The notes under the pieces: generated by a model
What the model was told of the DNA's origin: nothing
What the model saw: only the letters and a program-made list of their open reading frames with translations
Databases searched by the model: none
Shown: positions 12,001 through 23,051 of the stretch, one piece after another
How the letters are laid out: each line of letters begins with the position of its first letter
Numbering within the stretch: the first letter of the stretch is position 1
Assembly (NCBI RefSeq): GCF_905220415.1
Contig: NC_059562.1
Location: forward strand, 141,501-205,500
Origin: Colias croceus
Lineage: Eukaryota > Arthropoda > Insecta > Lepidoptera > Pieridae
Direction of reading: 5' to 3'
Length of the DNA: 64,000 nt
Translations under genes and position numbers: made by a program

Positions 12001-12250
12001 GACTGACCGGTTGGCTTGGTTGGTAGTGGCCCTGCCAGAGGTTGTGGGTTCGATTCCCACCCGGGGCAAATATTTGTTTGATGAATATAGATGTTTGCTC
12101 TGTGTCTGGGTGTTAATTATCTATATAAGTATGTATTTAAAATGATATAATATGTATGATTATCAGCCATCTGGTTTCCATAACACAAGCGAAAGCTTAG
12201 TATGGGATCAGATCGTGCCGTGTGTGAAAATTGTCCTGAAATATTTATGT
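12001..12250 (+). mobile_element. tRNA-derived SINE
   Basis: The tRNA-like head has an A-box-like TTGGCTTGGTTGGTAGTGG and a good B box GGTTCGATTCC (12049-12059) followed by CACCCGGGG. The tRNA-unrelated body continues through CAGCCATCTGGTTTCC and CTTAGTATGGGATCAGATC, sequence I recognise as common in Lepidoptera. It ends about 45 bp before the acceptor of the coding exon, on the same strand. Confidence 0.8.
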
Positions 12251-12266
12251 GTATCTACTAAGGTAA

Positions 12267-12294
12267 TTTACTAAAATGTCTATCCTCTTTCCAG
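12267..12294 (+). promoter_or_regulatory. Splice acceptor region of the coding exon
   Basis: TTTACTAAAATG (branch-point-like) is followed by the pyrimidine tract TCTATCCTCTTTCCAG. AG is at 12293-12294. Spacing of about 20 nt from branch A to AG is normal. Confidence 0.75.
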
Positions 12295-12315
12295 ATGTGG
12301 TTACCTACAATGTGA
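12295..12315 (+). other. 5' leader with a 6-codon upstream ORF
   Basis: The exon opens with ATG (12295), and this frame reads MWLPTM then TGA at 12313-12315, touching the main ATG at 12316. A second upstream ATG at 12310 gives a start-stop pair. It is leader only if transcripts splice at 12294. Confidence 0.55.
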
Positions 12316-12472
12316 ATGTGTGTGCGCACGATGCACGTGTGGGTGTTAGTGTGCGCGTGCGCGGCGCTGTGCGAGGGCAAGCAGATGAGTGAGACGCTGC
12401 AGCGCGCGCTGTCGGCCGTGCGCGGGCCCAGCCCGGGCGCTAAGAAGCTGCTCAATATACCGGATGATGGAG
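12316..12472 (+). CDS. First coding exon of a secreted or membrane protein, identity unknown
   Basis: The frame from ATG 12316 (or 12331, which has A at -3 and so a better start context) encodes a signal peptide: MHVWVLVCACAALCEGKQ from the second Met, with a hydrophobic core and probable cleavage near Gly-Lys. About 30 mature residues follow, a possible helix (MSETLQRALSAV) then RGPSPGAKKLLNIPDDGG. Codons are strongly GC3-rich, unlike the surrounding AT-rich DNA. The open frame continues past 12472, but GAG|GTAATA is a good donor (phase 1, exon ends 12472) and downstream sequence at once becomes AT-rich and loses coding character. An in-frame TGA precedes the ATG, fixing the N terminus. I do not recognise the family. 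No later exon was found in the window. Confidence 0.75.
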
Positions 12473-14355
12473 GTAATATACTGAAAAATAAAATATATTT
12501 AGTTAGCTGTGTAATACTTTGTGTAGTATCATGTTTAATGCTGTACTTTAAGCGCTATTTTAAAACTAATTATTACGTTGTTTAGATAGACTACGCGATG
12601 TTTTTTAAATCAGGTTACATTGATCACAGAATTTGCGACATTATTTTTTATATTTCGTCTACACGTCGTTAATTTTGTAATACAGACAATTACTTTAACG
12701 TCAGTTTATATCATCTATAGCTATGTAATGAATTCATTTACACTCGACATGCATAACCATGTTTCAGCGCAATCGGATAATACCTAAAAGCTTTCGTGTT
12801 TCACTTATCACACCTAAAACAAGCTTCATTAATGTTAAATCATCATGAAATAATAGTAGAAATTCCGAAGCAGCTCCCGTTGAATTGTGAAGGCGAAATT
12901 AGAAGCGGAAATAGGGCCGGGTACAGCCCTTATTAATTTATGTACTCCGAATAGCTGGCACTCGCCGCTCCCTCCGCGCCGCGCGCCGTGACTACGAGTT
13001 TTGGCTGCTCTTGTTTCGTGAGATGCTAATTTTTAAAAGAGGATAGTAGCTCTTTCGTAACAATGGTATATAAGTTTATGTATTTATGATGTTTAAGTTT
13101 ATATTTATTGTATTTAGGGAGGAAGCGTTACGTTTCTATTCTTTATTTGCGTGAATTATTGTGATATAAGCAGAGTTATTTATAATCGAAATAAAACAGT
13201 GATGAAATATTACAATTTCCTGCTTGCAATTTATTAAACTACCTTTAGCTATTAAATTCTGTTACTTATTTAAATCTTTATATTAAGATTAATTTACAAA
13301 CAAAATTATTAATAATCCCCTCGTCATAAGAAATTCAAATCAATTCAATCAGTTGAATTAATTCATACAGTATAGACTGCAGTTTACACTACTGTAATAG
13401 TATTTTACTAAAATAAATCAACCAGTAACGCTCATACAACTGTTCCATTCTTTCCCAGCTTACAATCTATCACAATTTGTAGGTATTTGTGCAAATCAAA
13501 CCGACAATTGTCAGCAATGGGTTGAGCGGAGAGCGGTGTGAGCGCTTATCAAGCCCGACTGATTGCCCCCAATTACTCAGCGACATTTTTTGCCCCCAGC
13601 GGCAATTTGGGGCAGTACCTTGCATTTAATGTGCACAGATAAAGTGAGGATTTATGCCTCCTTACAAATCAGCGTCTTCAAACGCTTCGAGTCTATGATT
13701 AATCGCTCTGACAATTACACCTGCTACTCGACTTTGGGATTCAAATCGTTTTTTTAATGTAGATTTTTGTGGCGCTTAGCTTAGCGTTATGTATTGATAT
13801 AAACTTAGCTTTTAGAAAGGCTTTACAGCCGTATTTACAAACATATGTCAATCATGGATCGTACAAAAAACACAGAACACAGACTACGTAAGAGAAATAG
13901 TATTTCTAAGCAGGATGGCCTGGTTTGATTTTGTATTGGAGTCTGGAGATACAAGTTTATGTACAAATTCATACAATCTAATTCTTTAGTATACGGTGTG
14001 TCTGTTAGTTTATGTAAGAGCCAGGAATATGAAAAGTAAGTATCACTGGAATGGTCAAATGTTTTCTGCTCTTATTTACGAACAAACAACAAAACATATC
14101 CTCTGAAAAATCGTTGAAACGTCCATCAATACGTCAACAGCTCAATATCCTTAGTTTCCCAACAAAAAGGTGAAAAAGTACATTATTACAAGTCACAGAA
14201 GATCCAATTACCGGGATAACAGCGTCACGTAGGCTGAAGTTGAGGCATGACTGGCCAAAGCGAAGAGAAGCGTTTGCTGAGAGGTTTTTATATCACTAAT
14301 GAGTACTGGACGTGGTCATTATTAGGGATTAACTTCTGGACTCATAGCAATAGCA
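12473..14355. other. Intron-like AT-rich stretch
   Basis: It follows the donor of the coding exon. A GC-richer pocket lies at about 12955-13015 and another near 13500-13630; neither has splice-flanked coding frame that I can support. Confidence 0.5.
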
Positions 14356-14529
14356 TCACTAGTATAAAACATAGTCGCTTTCTCTGTCCCTTTGTATGCT
14401 TATAAATCTTTAAAATTACGCAACGGATTTTGATGCGATTTTTTTAATAGATAGAGTGAGAGGAAGGTTGTAGTATAATTTATTAGGTTTTAGACAAAGT
14501 GGGCGAAGCTTCTGGCGGTAAGCAACTAG
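14356..14529 (+). mobile_element. Helitron-like element (family C)
   Basis: TCACTAGTATAAAACATAGT at the start, ACGCAACGGATTTTGATGCG in the middle, and a 3' end AAGCAACTAG before T with the terminal hairpin partly destroyed. Confidence 0.85.
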
Positions 14530-14912
14530 TTTGATAATTTGGAGAGAGGAGCGATTGAGATCGCATGCAAAGTGTGCGAAACGATGTTAATTCAGTTAGT
14601 TGATTAATTGGTAAGTGAAGAATTAAGATCCCCAGTAAGGTATGTAAAGCGTTTAATAAATCGCAGTTTATATCAGGGAAGTTACTTTTTTGTCTGCAAA
14701 AATGCAAGTCAAGTGCATTATTCCACTAAGAACGTGCTTGTAAAACTTTCAACGTTAAGAATATGGAAATAAAGGTTTATACAATGTAAAAAGTTGTGTT
14801 AATTAACTACTACTTCCATTATATAGAACATACTACAAAGAGCTTTTTTAAGCCGTAGGTACACACTATTTACCTAATTAAATACTCTGAAACGCATGAA
14901 AATTGCAGAAAC
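14530..14912. other. AT-rich stretch, no gene or element seen
   Basis: Frames here have no coding character. Confidence 0.5.
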
Positions 14913-15020
14913 CATACTCAAACTCAAACTCAATTAAATCAATACTACTTTGCTTCTACTTCATACTCAAACTCAAACTCAAACTCATACTCAACTTAAT
15001 AAATACTACTTTTGCTTTCT
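14913..15020 (-). repeat. Two (CTCAAA)n tracts, retroposon tails
   Basis: Two imperfect copies of ATACTCAAACTCAAACTCA, each followed by similar AATACTACTTTTGCTT-type sequence. Read on the minus strand these are (TTTGAG)n tails like those closing the retroposon ends at 48366 and 55700. A further tract sits at 17580-17600. Confidence 0.65.
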
Positions 15021-15455
15021 CCATCATTGGTACAAAGCTTCGTATAAAGTTAACACATAAGTAATCAATCACTTAAGTACAACTCAAGTTATCGACGTAA
15101 CTGCAGTGGTGGAACTGCCCCCGTGGGACCATGTGTTGGCTCCAGATGGGGCTTGGGACGTAGTTTTTGTTGTAATATATCTTACTCAATTTTTTTTCTT
15201 ATAGGGTTCGTTCGAAATAATATAATATTGTTAGATAGATATTAGAATATTGTTTTGATGATTTGGTTGAAAGTGGAAAAGTCAAATTACTGTCATTTAT
15301 AAACATTGGTCAACAATATAAACAGTAAACATTGCTCGTAAATCAAAACAAAAGATAAATAATTCTTTTAAATAATCACATATCGCCATCGTAAACATTC
15401 ATCTATATATCATTACAACCAACTTCAAATGGGACGACTAATGATTTAAACATCT

Positions 15456-15616
15456 TCTATACTTACATATAATAAATCTGTAGAAGGGTCAATTCTGTAC
15501 ATTGAAAATATTGAAAAAATAAATAGCAGAGGGTGTTACTGGATCGATACCAAGCCCAAATATATAATTATAAAATTTTTTGTCTGTCTGTCTGTATGTG
15601 CAGGCATCACGTGGTA
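15456..15616 (+). mobile_element. 5' half of a Helitron-like element (family F)
   Basis: Starts TCTATACTTACATATAATAAA and contains GGGTGTTACTGGATCGATAC, CCAAGCCCAAATATA and a GTCTGTCT seed, matching in reverse the full copy at 39881-40210. It stops after CATCACGTGG, and a family A element starts 6 bp later. Confidence 0.8.
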
Positions 15617-15621
15617 ATTAA

Positions 15622-15809
15622 TCTATACTAATATCTATTATAAAGCTGAAGAGTTTATTTGTTTGAAAGCGTTAATCTCAGGATCTACTGGACCAATTTA
15701 AAATTTTTTTTCGGTGTTAGGTAGCCCATTTATCGAGGAAGGCTATATATCATCACGCTAAGGCCAACAGGAGCGCAGCCACGCGGGTGAAACCGCAGAG
15801 CACAGCTAG
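15622..15809 (+). mobile_element. Helitron-like element (family A)
   Basis: TCTATACTAATATCTATTATA start, CTGAAGAGTTT, TCGGTGTTAGGTAGCCC, GGAAGGCTATATATCATCAC, and a GCACAGCTAG end before T. It abuts the truncated family F element. Confidence 0.9.
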
Positions 15810-16760
15810 TACTGCATATGAATTTTAGTTATTAACCAACGAACACTAGGTACATGAAAGTACGTGGGATCTAATTGGAGCGGGTTTCTCAAGCACAGGT
15901 TGTTGGGTAAGTGGTAACACGGTTACAGCTCACTAATTATGTTGAGAGGTCACTTTGAGCTGCCGACGCATCCGCTCGCCCGCTGCGGACGGACAGACAA
16001 ACGAAATGGGGCTATATGGCGCTGATTTTTTGTGACATTATTTTTATTTGCCGGTGGTTTTTTTATGAAATTATTCTAGGCTCCATTTTTTTGCAGAACA
16101 ATCGCTGTATATTTTTCGTTAGGTTTCGCTAGTGATTTTTTGTATACTTACGTGAGTTAATAGAAGTTTTGCGCTCGAAATCTGAGGATTTTTAGGTATA
16201 GAAAATAGTAGATAATTTGCTCTATACTCTACATGAAGACTTTACTAGTTTAATTTTTAATGTTATATTCAAGCGAAGTAGAATTAAGAATTATTTAATA
16301 AAATACAAAAATATCAACAGAAAATACAATAATACTTTTTTATTAACTAATTAATGTAGAAAACATTCGCCTAGTCATCAAAGTGAAATTTCTGAATATA
16401 GAGCTATTTAATCAACTGCATAATATTCAATCAAAAAACAAAAACAATATAATACCGGAGCCATGTAAGCCCAGTCCCGGGGTAGTGTTAAACAAACAAA
16501 TAAACACGCGGCGAGCGACACCTACGCCTGACGGAGCTTCACATACAACACTAACTGTACACTACTTTACACTACAAACTACACTACTTTAAATACATGC
16601 CTTTTGTCAAATATCTTTATCCGACAGTAAATATAACTCAATATTGTCTTGTAGAGCCACATGTTATAAAAAATGTTATGTTTTGATACAAAATTATTAG
16701 ATTCATCGACAAATCGCTATGACTCTCATAGACTATTAATATTTTCTTTATATTTGAACA
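15810..16760. other. AT-rich stretch, no supported gene
   Basis: The 69-codon frame at 16383-16592 is Thr/Asn-rich with ACAC-type low-complexity DNA at its end; no splice sites or domains support it. Confidence 0.45.
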
Positions 16761-16764
16761 CAAA

Positions 16765-16850
16765 TAAATGACCAATGAAAGATATATTATAAAGCAATAC
16801 TTAAATAATTCAATGTACAATTTTTTTTTGTAACAAATTAAGCTAGCTCT
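16765..16850. repeat. Direct repeat copy 1 flanking a Helitron-like element
   Basis: TAAATGAC, GAAAGATAT, AAGCAATACTTAAAT, TCAATGTACA and AAGCTAGCTC occur in the same order and spacing as in copy 2 at 17041-17126. Identity is roughly 75-80% by eye. Confidence 0.7.
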
Positions 16851-17040
16851 TATACGAGCTTTGCTTCGCGGTTAAACCCGCAGTGCTCCGCTCCTGTTGG
16901 TGTTAGCAAGATGATAAATAGCCTTCCTCGATAAATGGGCTGTCTAACACCGAAAGAATTTTTCAAATCGGAGTTCCCGAGATTAGTCCGTTCAAACAAA
17001 CAAACTCATCAGCTTTATAATATCAGTACATTAGTATAGA
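16851..17040 (-). mobile_element. Helitron-like element (family A)
   Basis: GCTTTGCTTCGCGG...CGCTCCTGTTGGTGTTAGC at the left, TAGCCTTCCTCG, TAACACCGAAAGAATTTTTC, and a TTAGTATAGA end at 17040. The CTAG terminus may coincide with the GCTAGCTC of the direct repeat. Confidence 0.8.
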
Positions 17041-17126
17041 TAAATGACAGATGAAAGACATACATAGAGCAATACTTAAATTAGTCAATGTTCATTTTTT
17101 ATTAGCAAAGTAAGCTAGCTCGTGTT
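17041..17126. repeat. Direct repeat copy 2
   Basis: Second copy of the approximately 85-bp repeat at 16765-16850, starting immediately after the 5' terminus of the Helitron-like element. Confidence 0.7.
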
Positions 17127-19557
17127 TTTATAGTCGTTAGATATTGGGTTATGTGCGTAGCATGCGGATCCCTGCAGTGTTTTGCTGCGCCCTGCCCGCG
17201 CATACATACAAAGGATTTAATATCCCACTGTATGCTTTTAATATTGCTGGATTGGAAATGAAAAACGGTATTTCGAAGCTTTAAAAATAAAATTGCTCTC
17301 AAAAGATAAAATTGTCATTAACACATAGTGGTGGATGAGTATTCGTGACTCGTCGTAAAAAGTTATTTTCTGTTACTGTTTTTCGTGCTTTATGAGTTCC
17401 GAATGAAGTCATTAAGTAGTTTAGTATCGCTTTTTGACGATCAAAGTGTTTTAAGGATGTGTATTATATTTATGTATACTAAAATAACATCAGAATATTA
17501 TAATAAGCCATGGGTCGAATTTTAACTACGGATGTAGGTACAGTGGGTGGTTTAGAAAGGGCTCGATTTCCTTATAATATACTCAAACTCAAACTCGAAA
17601 ATTTACACCAAATTATGTTCATATTAAATTCGCATCAAACATTCTAATTATCCCGTAATTCACAAAACTCCATCCATATTTATCTCGAAATCCCGTTATG
17701 TGTTCCCTGTCTAAACCCCTGTACACACAGCGCGAATCACGCTCTATTGTGATTCATGTGCACCCGACCTTATATATATTCATACGTGCGATTTTCCGGC
17801 CGGACGGGTCCGATCCGACGTATCGGACTATCGGACCGTGAGCGGCGGCCGATTGGTTATCTGTGGTTTAGTTTAAAAAATATTTTGAAGAATGAATGCG
17901 CTTTAACGGACGTTACAATAGATAACTGCGGTAGTTGCAAGTTTTTTGTGTGCGAATGTAGAATGTTCTGGATTTTCTTTGTGAAATATGGGCCAGTTAA
18001 CATCAATCCAGTTTATTTAGAGCTATGTTAGCTTAGAAAACTGAAATATTTATTAAAAGTTTGTCTTCTAGATACTGTATTATGTATTATTAGAATGCTA
18101 AGTAGCTAAGTAAAGCTTATTGAAGTATTTTTAAGATTGCCTATTAAAGTTTTTGATGGAATTCATAAATTCTTTGCCTATTTACGTGAGAGATAATATT
18201 TTCTCAGTTATGTTATGAAAATATATTAACTTACCGAGCTTATAAAAACAACAATTTTTTCTCCCCAGACGCGAAGTTTTTACATTTACATTTTTCGTTA
18301 TTATTTTATAGATGAAATCTCCAATATGTCTGACAAGGCGGTAACTTATTGCAGGTGTTTATGAATTTATACTTTGCTTTCACTTCACGGGCCGACTCAT
18401 GTAAACAATATTCAATGTGTAATAATGAAATTGGAAAACAATTGTTATTATTTATTAGTCGGGTTAACTGTTAAAAATATGTAATGACGATTCATTACAT
18501 ATCATTCAAGTGCTTCTAGAAGAAGACTAATTGTATAAATAAATATTTGAGTTTTAGTTTAACTATCTCGTATTATTTAATTTTTTTTCTCGTATTATTT
18601 TTAATTTGTCTTTCTACGTTTATTTTTATGTTGCTGTTTATCCCGTAAAATCGATAAGTACAGATTTTTGGCTACAAATTGGTTTGGAACTAAGGCGCTA
18701 TGATAGGAAAATTTTTTTATAAAGATCTATAGTTTTAATACCGCATTAGGATAATCCTGTTAAAGTAATTGATATACATATATGAATAAATAAATTGTCC
18801 GGGCGTGTGCCGAAGTGGATCATGTACATCTGCGCCAGCTGCCACGTATCGCGCAACTTGTTGCCAAGTTTGTTGCGCCGAGTTGCCGACGTCCAGTAAC
18901 TTTGCCGAAGTGGCCTTTGTTAGAACCTCGTGGGAAACTTTTACGAGATAAAACGTATCCCATGAGTTTGTATAACTTGTGTTTAATAAGTTTTTTGCGC
19001 TAGTTTTTCATGGTTTTGTTGGGGAAATCAACGGTCTCATATTTATAAGGTATTCCGTATTAATCACTCGGAAAGTAATAGTTTATTATTAGATCAGGCT
19101 AACATTGTTAACAGTGCAAGTAAATTACACTTTTTATTATTAAATGTTGCTCTAGCTAATGTATTATAAGGGCGTATGAACTGAGTTCAATGTATTAATT
19201 TTATTTAATATTTCAGACTGCTATTTCGAACCAAAATTCGTAATCTGATAAAATTTTTAGAAAACATATAACACATATTTTTTTCAAAGAGGATTCATTT
19301 TAGGTTCATTTAAATGTTCTAGTAAACACAAGCTTTCTTAACATGCATACATAATACAAAATAAATTGACACGTCTGTACGTTGATAGTCGTCTCTTCAG
19401 TGAATAGCAACGTAATTATAAGGACAAAGGGTGCACCACGGACAGAAGGGTGCCGAATTTGCGCCTAAATAGTTTTATTGTGTGCCAAATTGTTTATTGT
19501 GCTAACTGTGGGGTTATGTAGATTGTGTTTTGTCTTAGGTAGACTGTAGGTTCTAAA
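17127..19557. other. AT-rich stretch with GC-richer pockets
   Basis: No supported gene. The pocket 17725-17860 contains short inverted repeats (GAATCAC/GTGATTC around 17736-17756; GGTCCGAT/ATCGGACC around 17806-17837) and may be a transposon end. The pocket 18800-18920 is treated in the findings. Confidence 0.5.
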
Positions 19558-19730
19558 TTACTACATGGTATAAAACAAAGTCGCTTCCCATAGTCTGTTT
19601 GTCACTAAATATGCTATGATTTTTAAAACTGCAGAACAGATTTTGATGCGATTTTTAATAGATAGTGTGGCTTAAAAGGAAGGTTTATTTGTAGACCAGC
19701 ATTGCAGCCGTGCGAAGCAGGGGCGGTATT
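19558..19730 (+). mobile_element. Decayed Helitron-like element (family C)
   Basis: CTACATGGTATAAAACAAAGTCGCTT starts it (motif split here as family hallmark), with GATTTTGATGCGATTTTTAA in the middle. The 3' hairpin is broken and no CTAG is left. Confidence 0.65.
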
Positions 19731-20202
19731 ATTGTATGGTATACATTGTAGGTATATTAAAGAATACACTATTATCAATTATAGTATGAAATAGTCTTTT
19801 TTCATCATTTTTCGTATGATACACCTCCTAGTGGAATAGGTAACTGAATCTATTGAGTCAATAAAGGTATGAATTTAGTGAAATTCAAGCTTTAATTTAG
19901 TGGCAATCGATTCTAAGAACTTTGAATTGCAAGAGCTTGAACATTATTTTCCAATTTCCAGTACTAGCATAATGCTATTTCTTGAATATTAATGTCTATA
20001 TAATAATGACAAACTAAATGAAATAGCTTCACCATGTATGTTCGTATACAACCTAATCTTTTAGACTATTTTGGCTCACTTAAAACAAATAGATTTAATT
20101 TAAACCGACTTTTCAACTAAATTTTTGATATTTCATTTATCACACTTATCAAAGATCGGTGACAATACCATAATTGTTGAGTTTTTTTTTTTAGTTAATA
20201 AA

Positions 20203-20240
20203 ACACAATAGATTTTCTATTGTGTCTGTGATTCCAGGGG
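20203..20240. repeat. Second copy of the hairpin repeat at 1761
   Basis: ACACAATAGA-TTT-TCTATTGTGT followed by CTGTGATTCCAGGGGCTG, matching 1763-1802 inside the hAT element. Confidence 0.7.
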
Positions 20241-20819
20241 CTGAGTTATTAAGTAGGTATATTAATTATTATTTTCTAAATTAATTTACGGAGGTAAACT
20301 ATATACTATATTTTACAAGTATTTGCAAAATGCTATTTCAGGTAGGTATCCGTTATCCAGTCTCTGCTGAAGATGATTGCCCAATGAAGCGATTCCAGCG
20401 CTTTAGCTTTCAGCAAGTTTGATCGAACTACGGATAGAGAACATTTGAAGCCCTTTCGTGTTTATTGAAAGCGCTTTGAGATTTAAATCGATCGCTGAGT
20501 AGAAGTATGCATGCAGGAACTAATGTTCCGTTTTATGTTGGAGATGAATTTGGAAATTGTTTTGCGTTCAGAAAGTAAGGAATTCTTTTACAATGTATTT
20601 AATGCAAAGATGGGTATGTATTAAAAATAATTATTTGAGTAGATGTAGGTTTTAACTGGTTTTAACACAGCACTCAACTTTTTAACAAAATTTTTCATTT
20701 CATCGAAATACTAATCCTTTTAGAACTGCGTAGGTATGTACGGTACATACACATACACAGCACGAACTTCGTTAAATTGATGAAAAATTAATATAAATCT
20801 GATATCTGTATGACCGCAG

Positions 20820-20935
20820 AGATCTATTTTACCCGTCCATAAATCATAATAGACGGACAATGGACTCGAACCGCAGACCCGCGGTCCGTGACCGCATATC
20901 CATAAACCATTGAGCCTATAGATACCGTTATTATT
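20820..20935 (-). mobile_element. tRNA-derived SINE fragment
   Basis: On the minus strand an A-box-like AGGCTCAATGGTTTATGG is followed by a B box GGTTCGAGTCC at the expected tRNA-like spacing. The arm sequences do not close into a functional cloverleaf, so this is a SINE head rather than a tRNA gene. Confidence 0.65.
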
Positions 20936-21037
20936 TCATTACACTATTTGATAAGAGAGATATGATTTTATAATATAGATAGGTATATATTTCATAAGTA
21001 ACCTATATTTTGTTGTAAGTAGGTAGTTTTGAGATTA

Positions 21038-21221
21038 TCACTACATAAAGTAAAAAACAAAGTCGATTTCTCTGTCCCTATCTATATACCTATGCTTAAA
21101 TCTTTAAAACTACGAAACGGATTTTGATGCGGTTTTTTAAATAGTTAGAGTGATTCAAGAGGAATGTTTAAGTATATATAATTTTTAGAATAAGCGGGTG
21201 AATCCGCGAGCAGTAAACTAG
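21038..21221 (+). mobile_element. Helitron-like element (family C)
   Basis: TCACTACATAAAGTAAAAAAC start, ACGAAACGGATTTTGATGCG core, GCGGGTGAATCCGCGAGC hairpin and ACTAG end before T. Confidence 0.88.
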
Positions 21222-21678
21222 TTTAAAACATGACAAAAAATAGTCTAATTTTGTTTTTCAGACGACACTTTTGTTAGAGTTATTTTGGCTTTTTATCTTA
21301 CAAAATTTATTGACCTTTAAATAGTCCCCGAGGCAACTTTTAATAATGTATAGTGAATGGGAATTTAGAAACTTTTTACGGATACGAAACATTTGGACAC
21401 ATTTCGCTAAATGAGAGACTGAAATAAAGAAAAAGAAATGTGGAACGTAGATAAAAGGGTCGGAGTATATTTTAAGTTTAATTTCTTTTACCTGAAAGTG
21501 CTTCGGGGTTTTTAAATAATGTTACATTATAAAGTGTTATGAACGAATAAAAATTATAACTGCTATTTTCTTATTCGATAATACGCGATGCATATTTAGG
21601 AATTATAGACTAGATATCTAGCGGATTTTAATCGGTTGCAATACAAAGAATAAATCGTTTTAAACTCCGTTAAATTCT
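21222..21678. other. AT-rich stretch, no gene seen
   Basis: Nothing structured is visible. Confidence 0.5.
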
Positions 21679-21788
21679 TCACTAAATATAGTATAAAACA
21701 AAGTCGCTTTATCTGTCCCTACATCTTGTTTTAGTATATAATTTATTAGGTTTTAGACAAAAGGGAGAAACTGCGGGCGGAAAGCTAG
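21679..21788 (+). mobile_element. Internally deleted Helitron-like element (family C), 110 bp
   Basis: Both ends are intact (TCACTAAATATAGTATAAA and GGCGGAAAGCTAG before T). About 70 bp of the middle, including the ACGGATTTTGATGCG block, is missing. Confidence 0.85.
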
Positions 21789-22031
21789 TATATTTCTTTG
21801 TATATTTCCATTCAGTTTATGACAAATCCTTTATTTCAAAACATCAATAATGTCCCATACCCCCCTCTGGGACATGAGACATAGTTAGCGACACTAGACA
21901 CAAATGTACACACAAAATGCGTCAAAAGAAACAATATGAATGTATGTAGGGATTAATCTTTCAGAGCCCCTTGCTTGATGTGTGTGGGGTAAGGTGTGAA
22001 CTTACGTGTTTTAATGTAGGTACTTATTAAT

Positions 22032-22125
22032 TTACTTGCCGTGCCGTGGCCCGCGGTTTTACCAGCATGGACATATTTTTGTTGGCCTTAGCGTGATGAT
22101 TCAGTCCTCGATAAATGAGCTATCT
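22032..22125 (-). mobile_element. Partial family A Helitron-like element
   Basis: GCCGTGGCCCGCGGTTTTACC, TTAGCGTGATGA and CTCGATAAATGAGCTATCTA are recognisable; the CTAG end is mutated to CTTG and the 5' half is absent. Confidence 0.65.
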
Positions 22126-22598
22126 ATTGTTTAACATTAAGAAACTTAATCGAATATTCACAAACCCACATTTACCAGTATTTTTTTTATTTATTAATTT
22201 ACTTCAGGCTTTTATTAAATAGATAGAAAGATCAAATGAGTTCTTTTACCGTTTCTTTAGATCGTATTTAAATTTTTAATATTTATTTCGCTTTAAGTAA
22301 CAGAAAATATTTAGTCAATCCGTTGAAAAGTATTTCGTTTGTATTATAAAGTTTTGTTATGCGGAACCCTAATATAGTTTCCTGTAACATGGAACACACC
22401 CCAAGGCAGGTCGTTAAGTATTTAACTATTTTCAACCTGGAAGTGACTGCGAGCCCTCGGTATTGTGGAAGCCAGACAGAGCCGAATTGTATTGTATGTA
22501 TATATGCTTACGTAGTATGACCTTTGTAGCTTATAGCGTTATGTTACCGTTTGATGTTTTAGACATTGATTTAGCAATTATGTTGGTATTATAATATA

Positions 22599-22812
22599 CT
22601 AGCTTTCCACCCGCGGCTTCGCCCACGTTTTCAGAGAAAAACCCGCATAGTTCCCGTTCCCGTGGGATTTACGGGATCAAACCTATTAATCCAAGTTACC
22701 CTCTATATGTGTGCTTCATTTCATTGTAATCGGTTCAGTAGTATTTGCATGAGTGAGTAACAAACACACACACACATCCTCACAAACTTTCGCATTTATA
22801 ATATTAGTAGGA
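22599..22812 (-). mobile_element. Helitron-like element (family D)
   Basis: CTAGCTTTCCACCCGCGGC, GTTCCCGTTCCCGTGGGA, TAATCCAAGTTACCCTCTAT, ATCGGTTCAGTAGT and a TTAGTAGGA end. Close copies are at 46793-47010 and 50083-50320. Confidence 0.9.
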
Positions 22813-23051
22813 CAAGTAAAGGTAATAAATGAAAAGTATTGATTTGTTATTTGTGGATAAACTCAAAAACTAGTGCCTACGACTTTGAAATATTTGTCAA
22901 GAGTTAAAAATCAATAGGTCGCACATTTGAGTAGGTAGAGGTTTAAACATTACTGCATTATATATAATAAAATTAATAATATTCAATACATGATGTTTTA
23001 AGTTAGACGCTAAGAAAGGAAACAATTCGCATTTCTATATTTATTTATTTA

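Noticed and set aside
12004..12070. Functional tRNA gene
   Set aside because: A and B boxes are present, but the acceptor stem and anticodon arm do not close, and SINE body sequence follows directly.
20840..20935. Functional tRNA on the minus strand
   Set aside because: Box motifs only; stems are not complementary enough. Treated as SINE.
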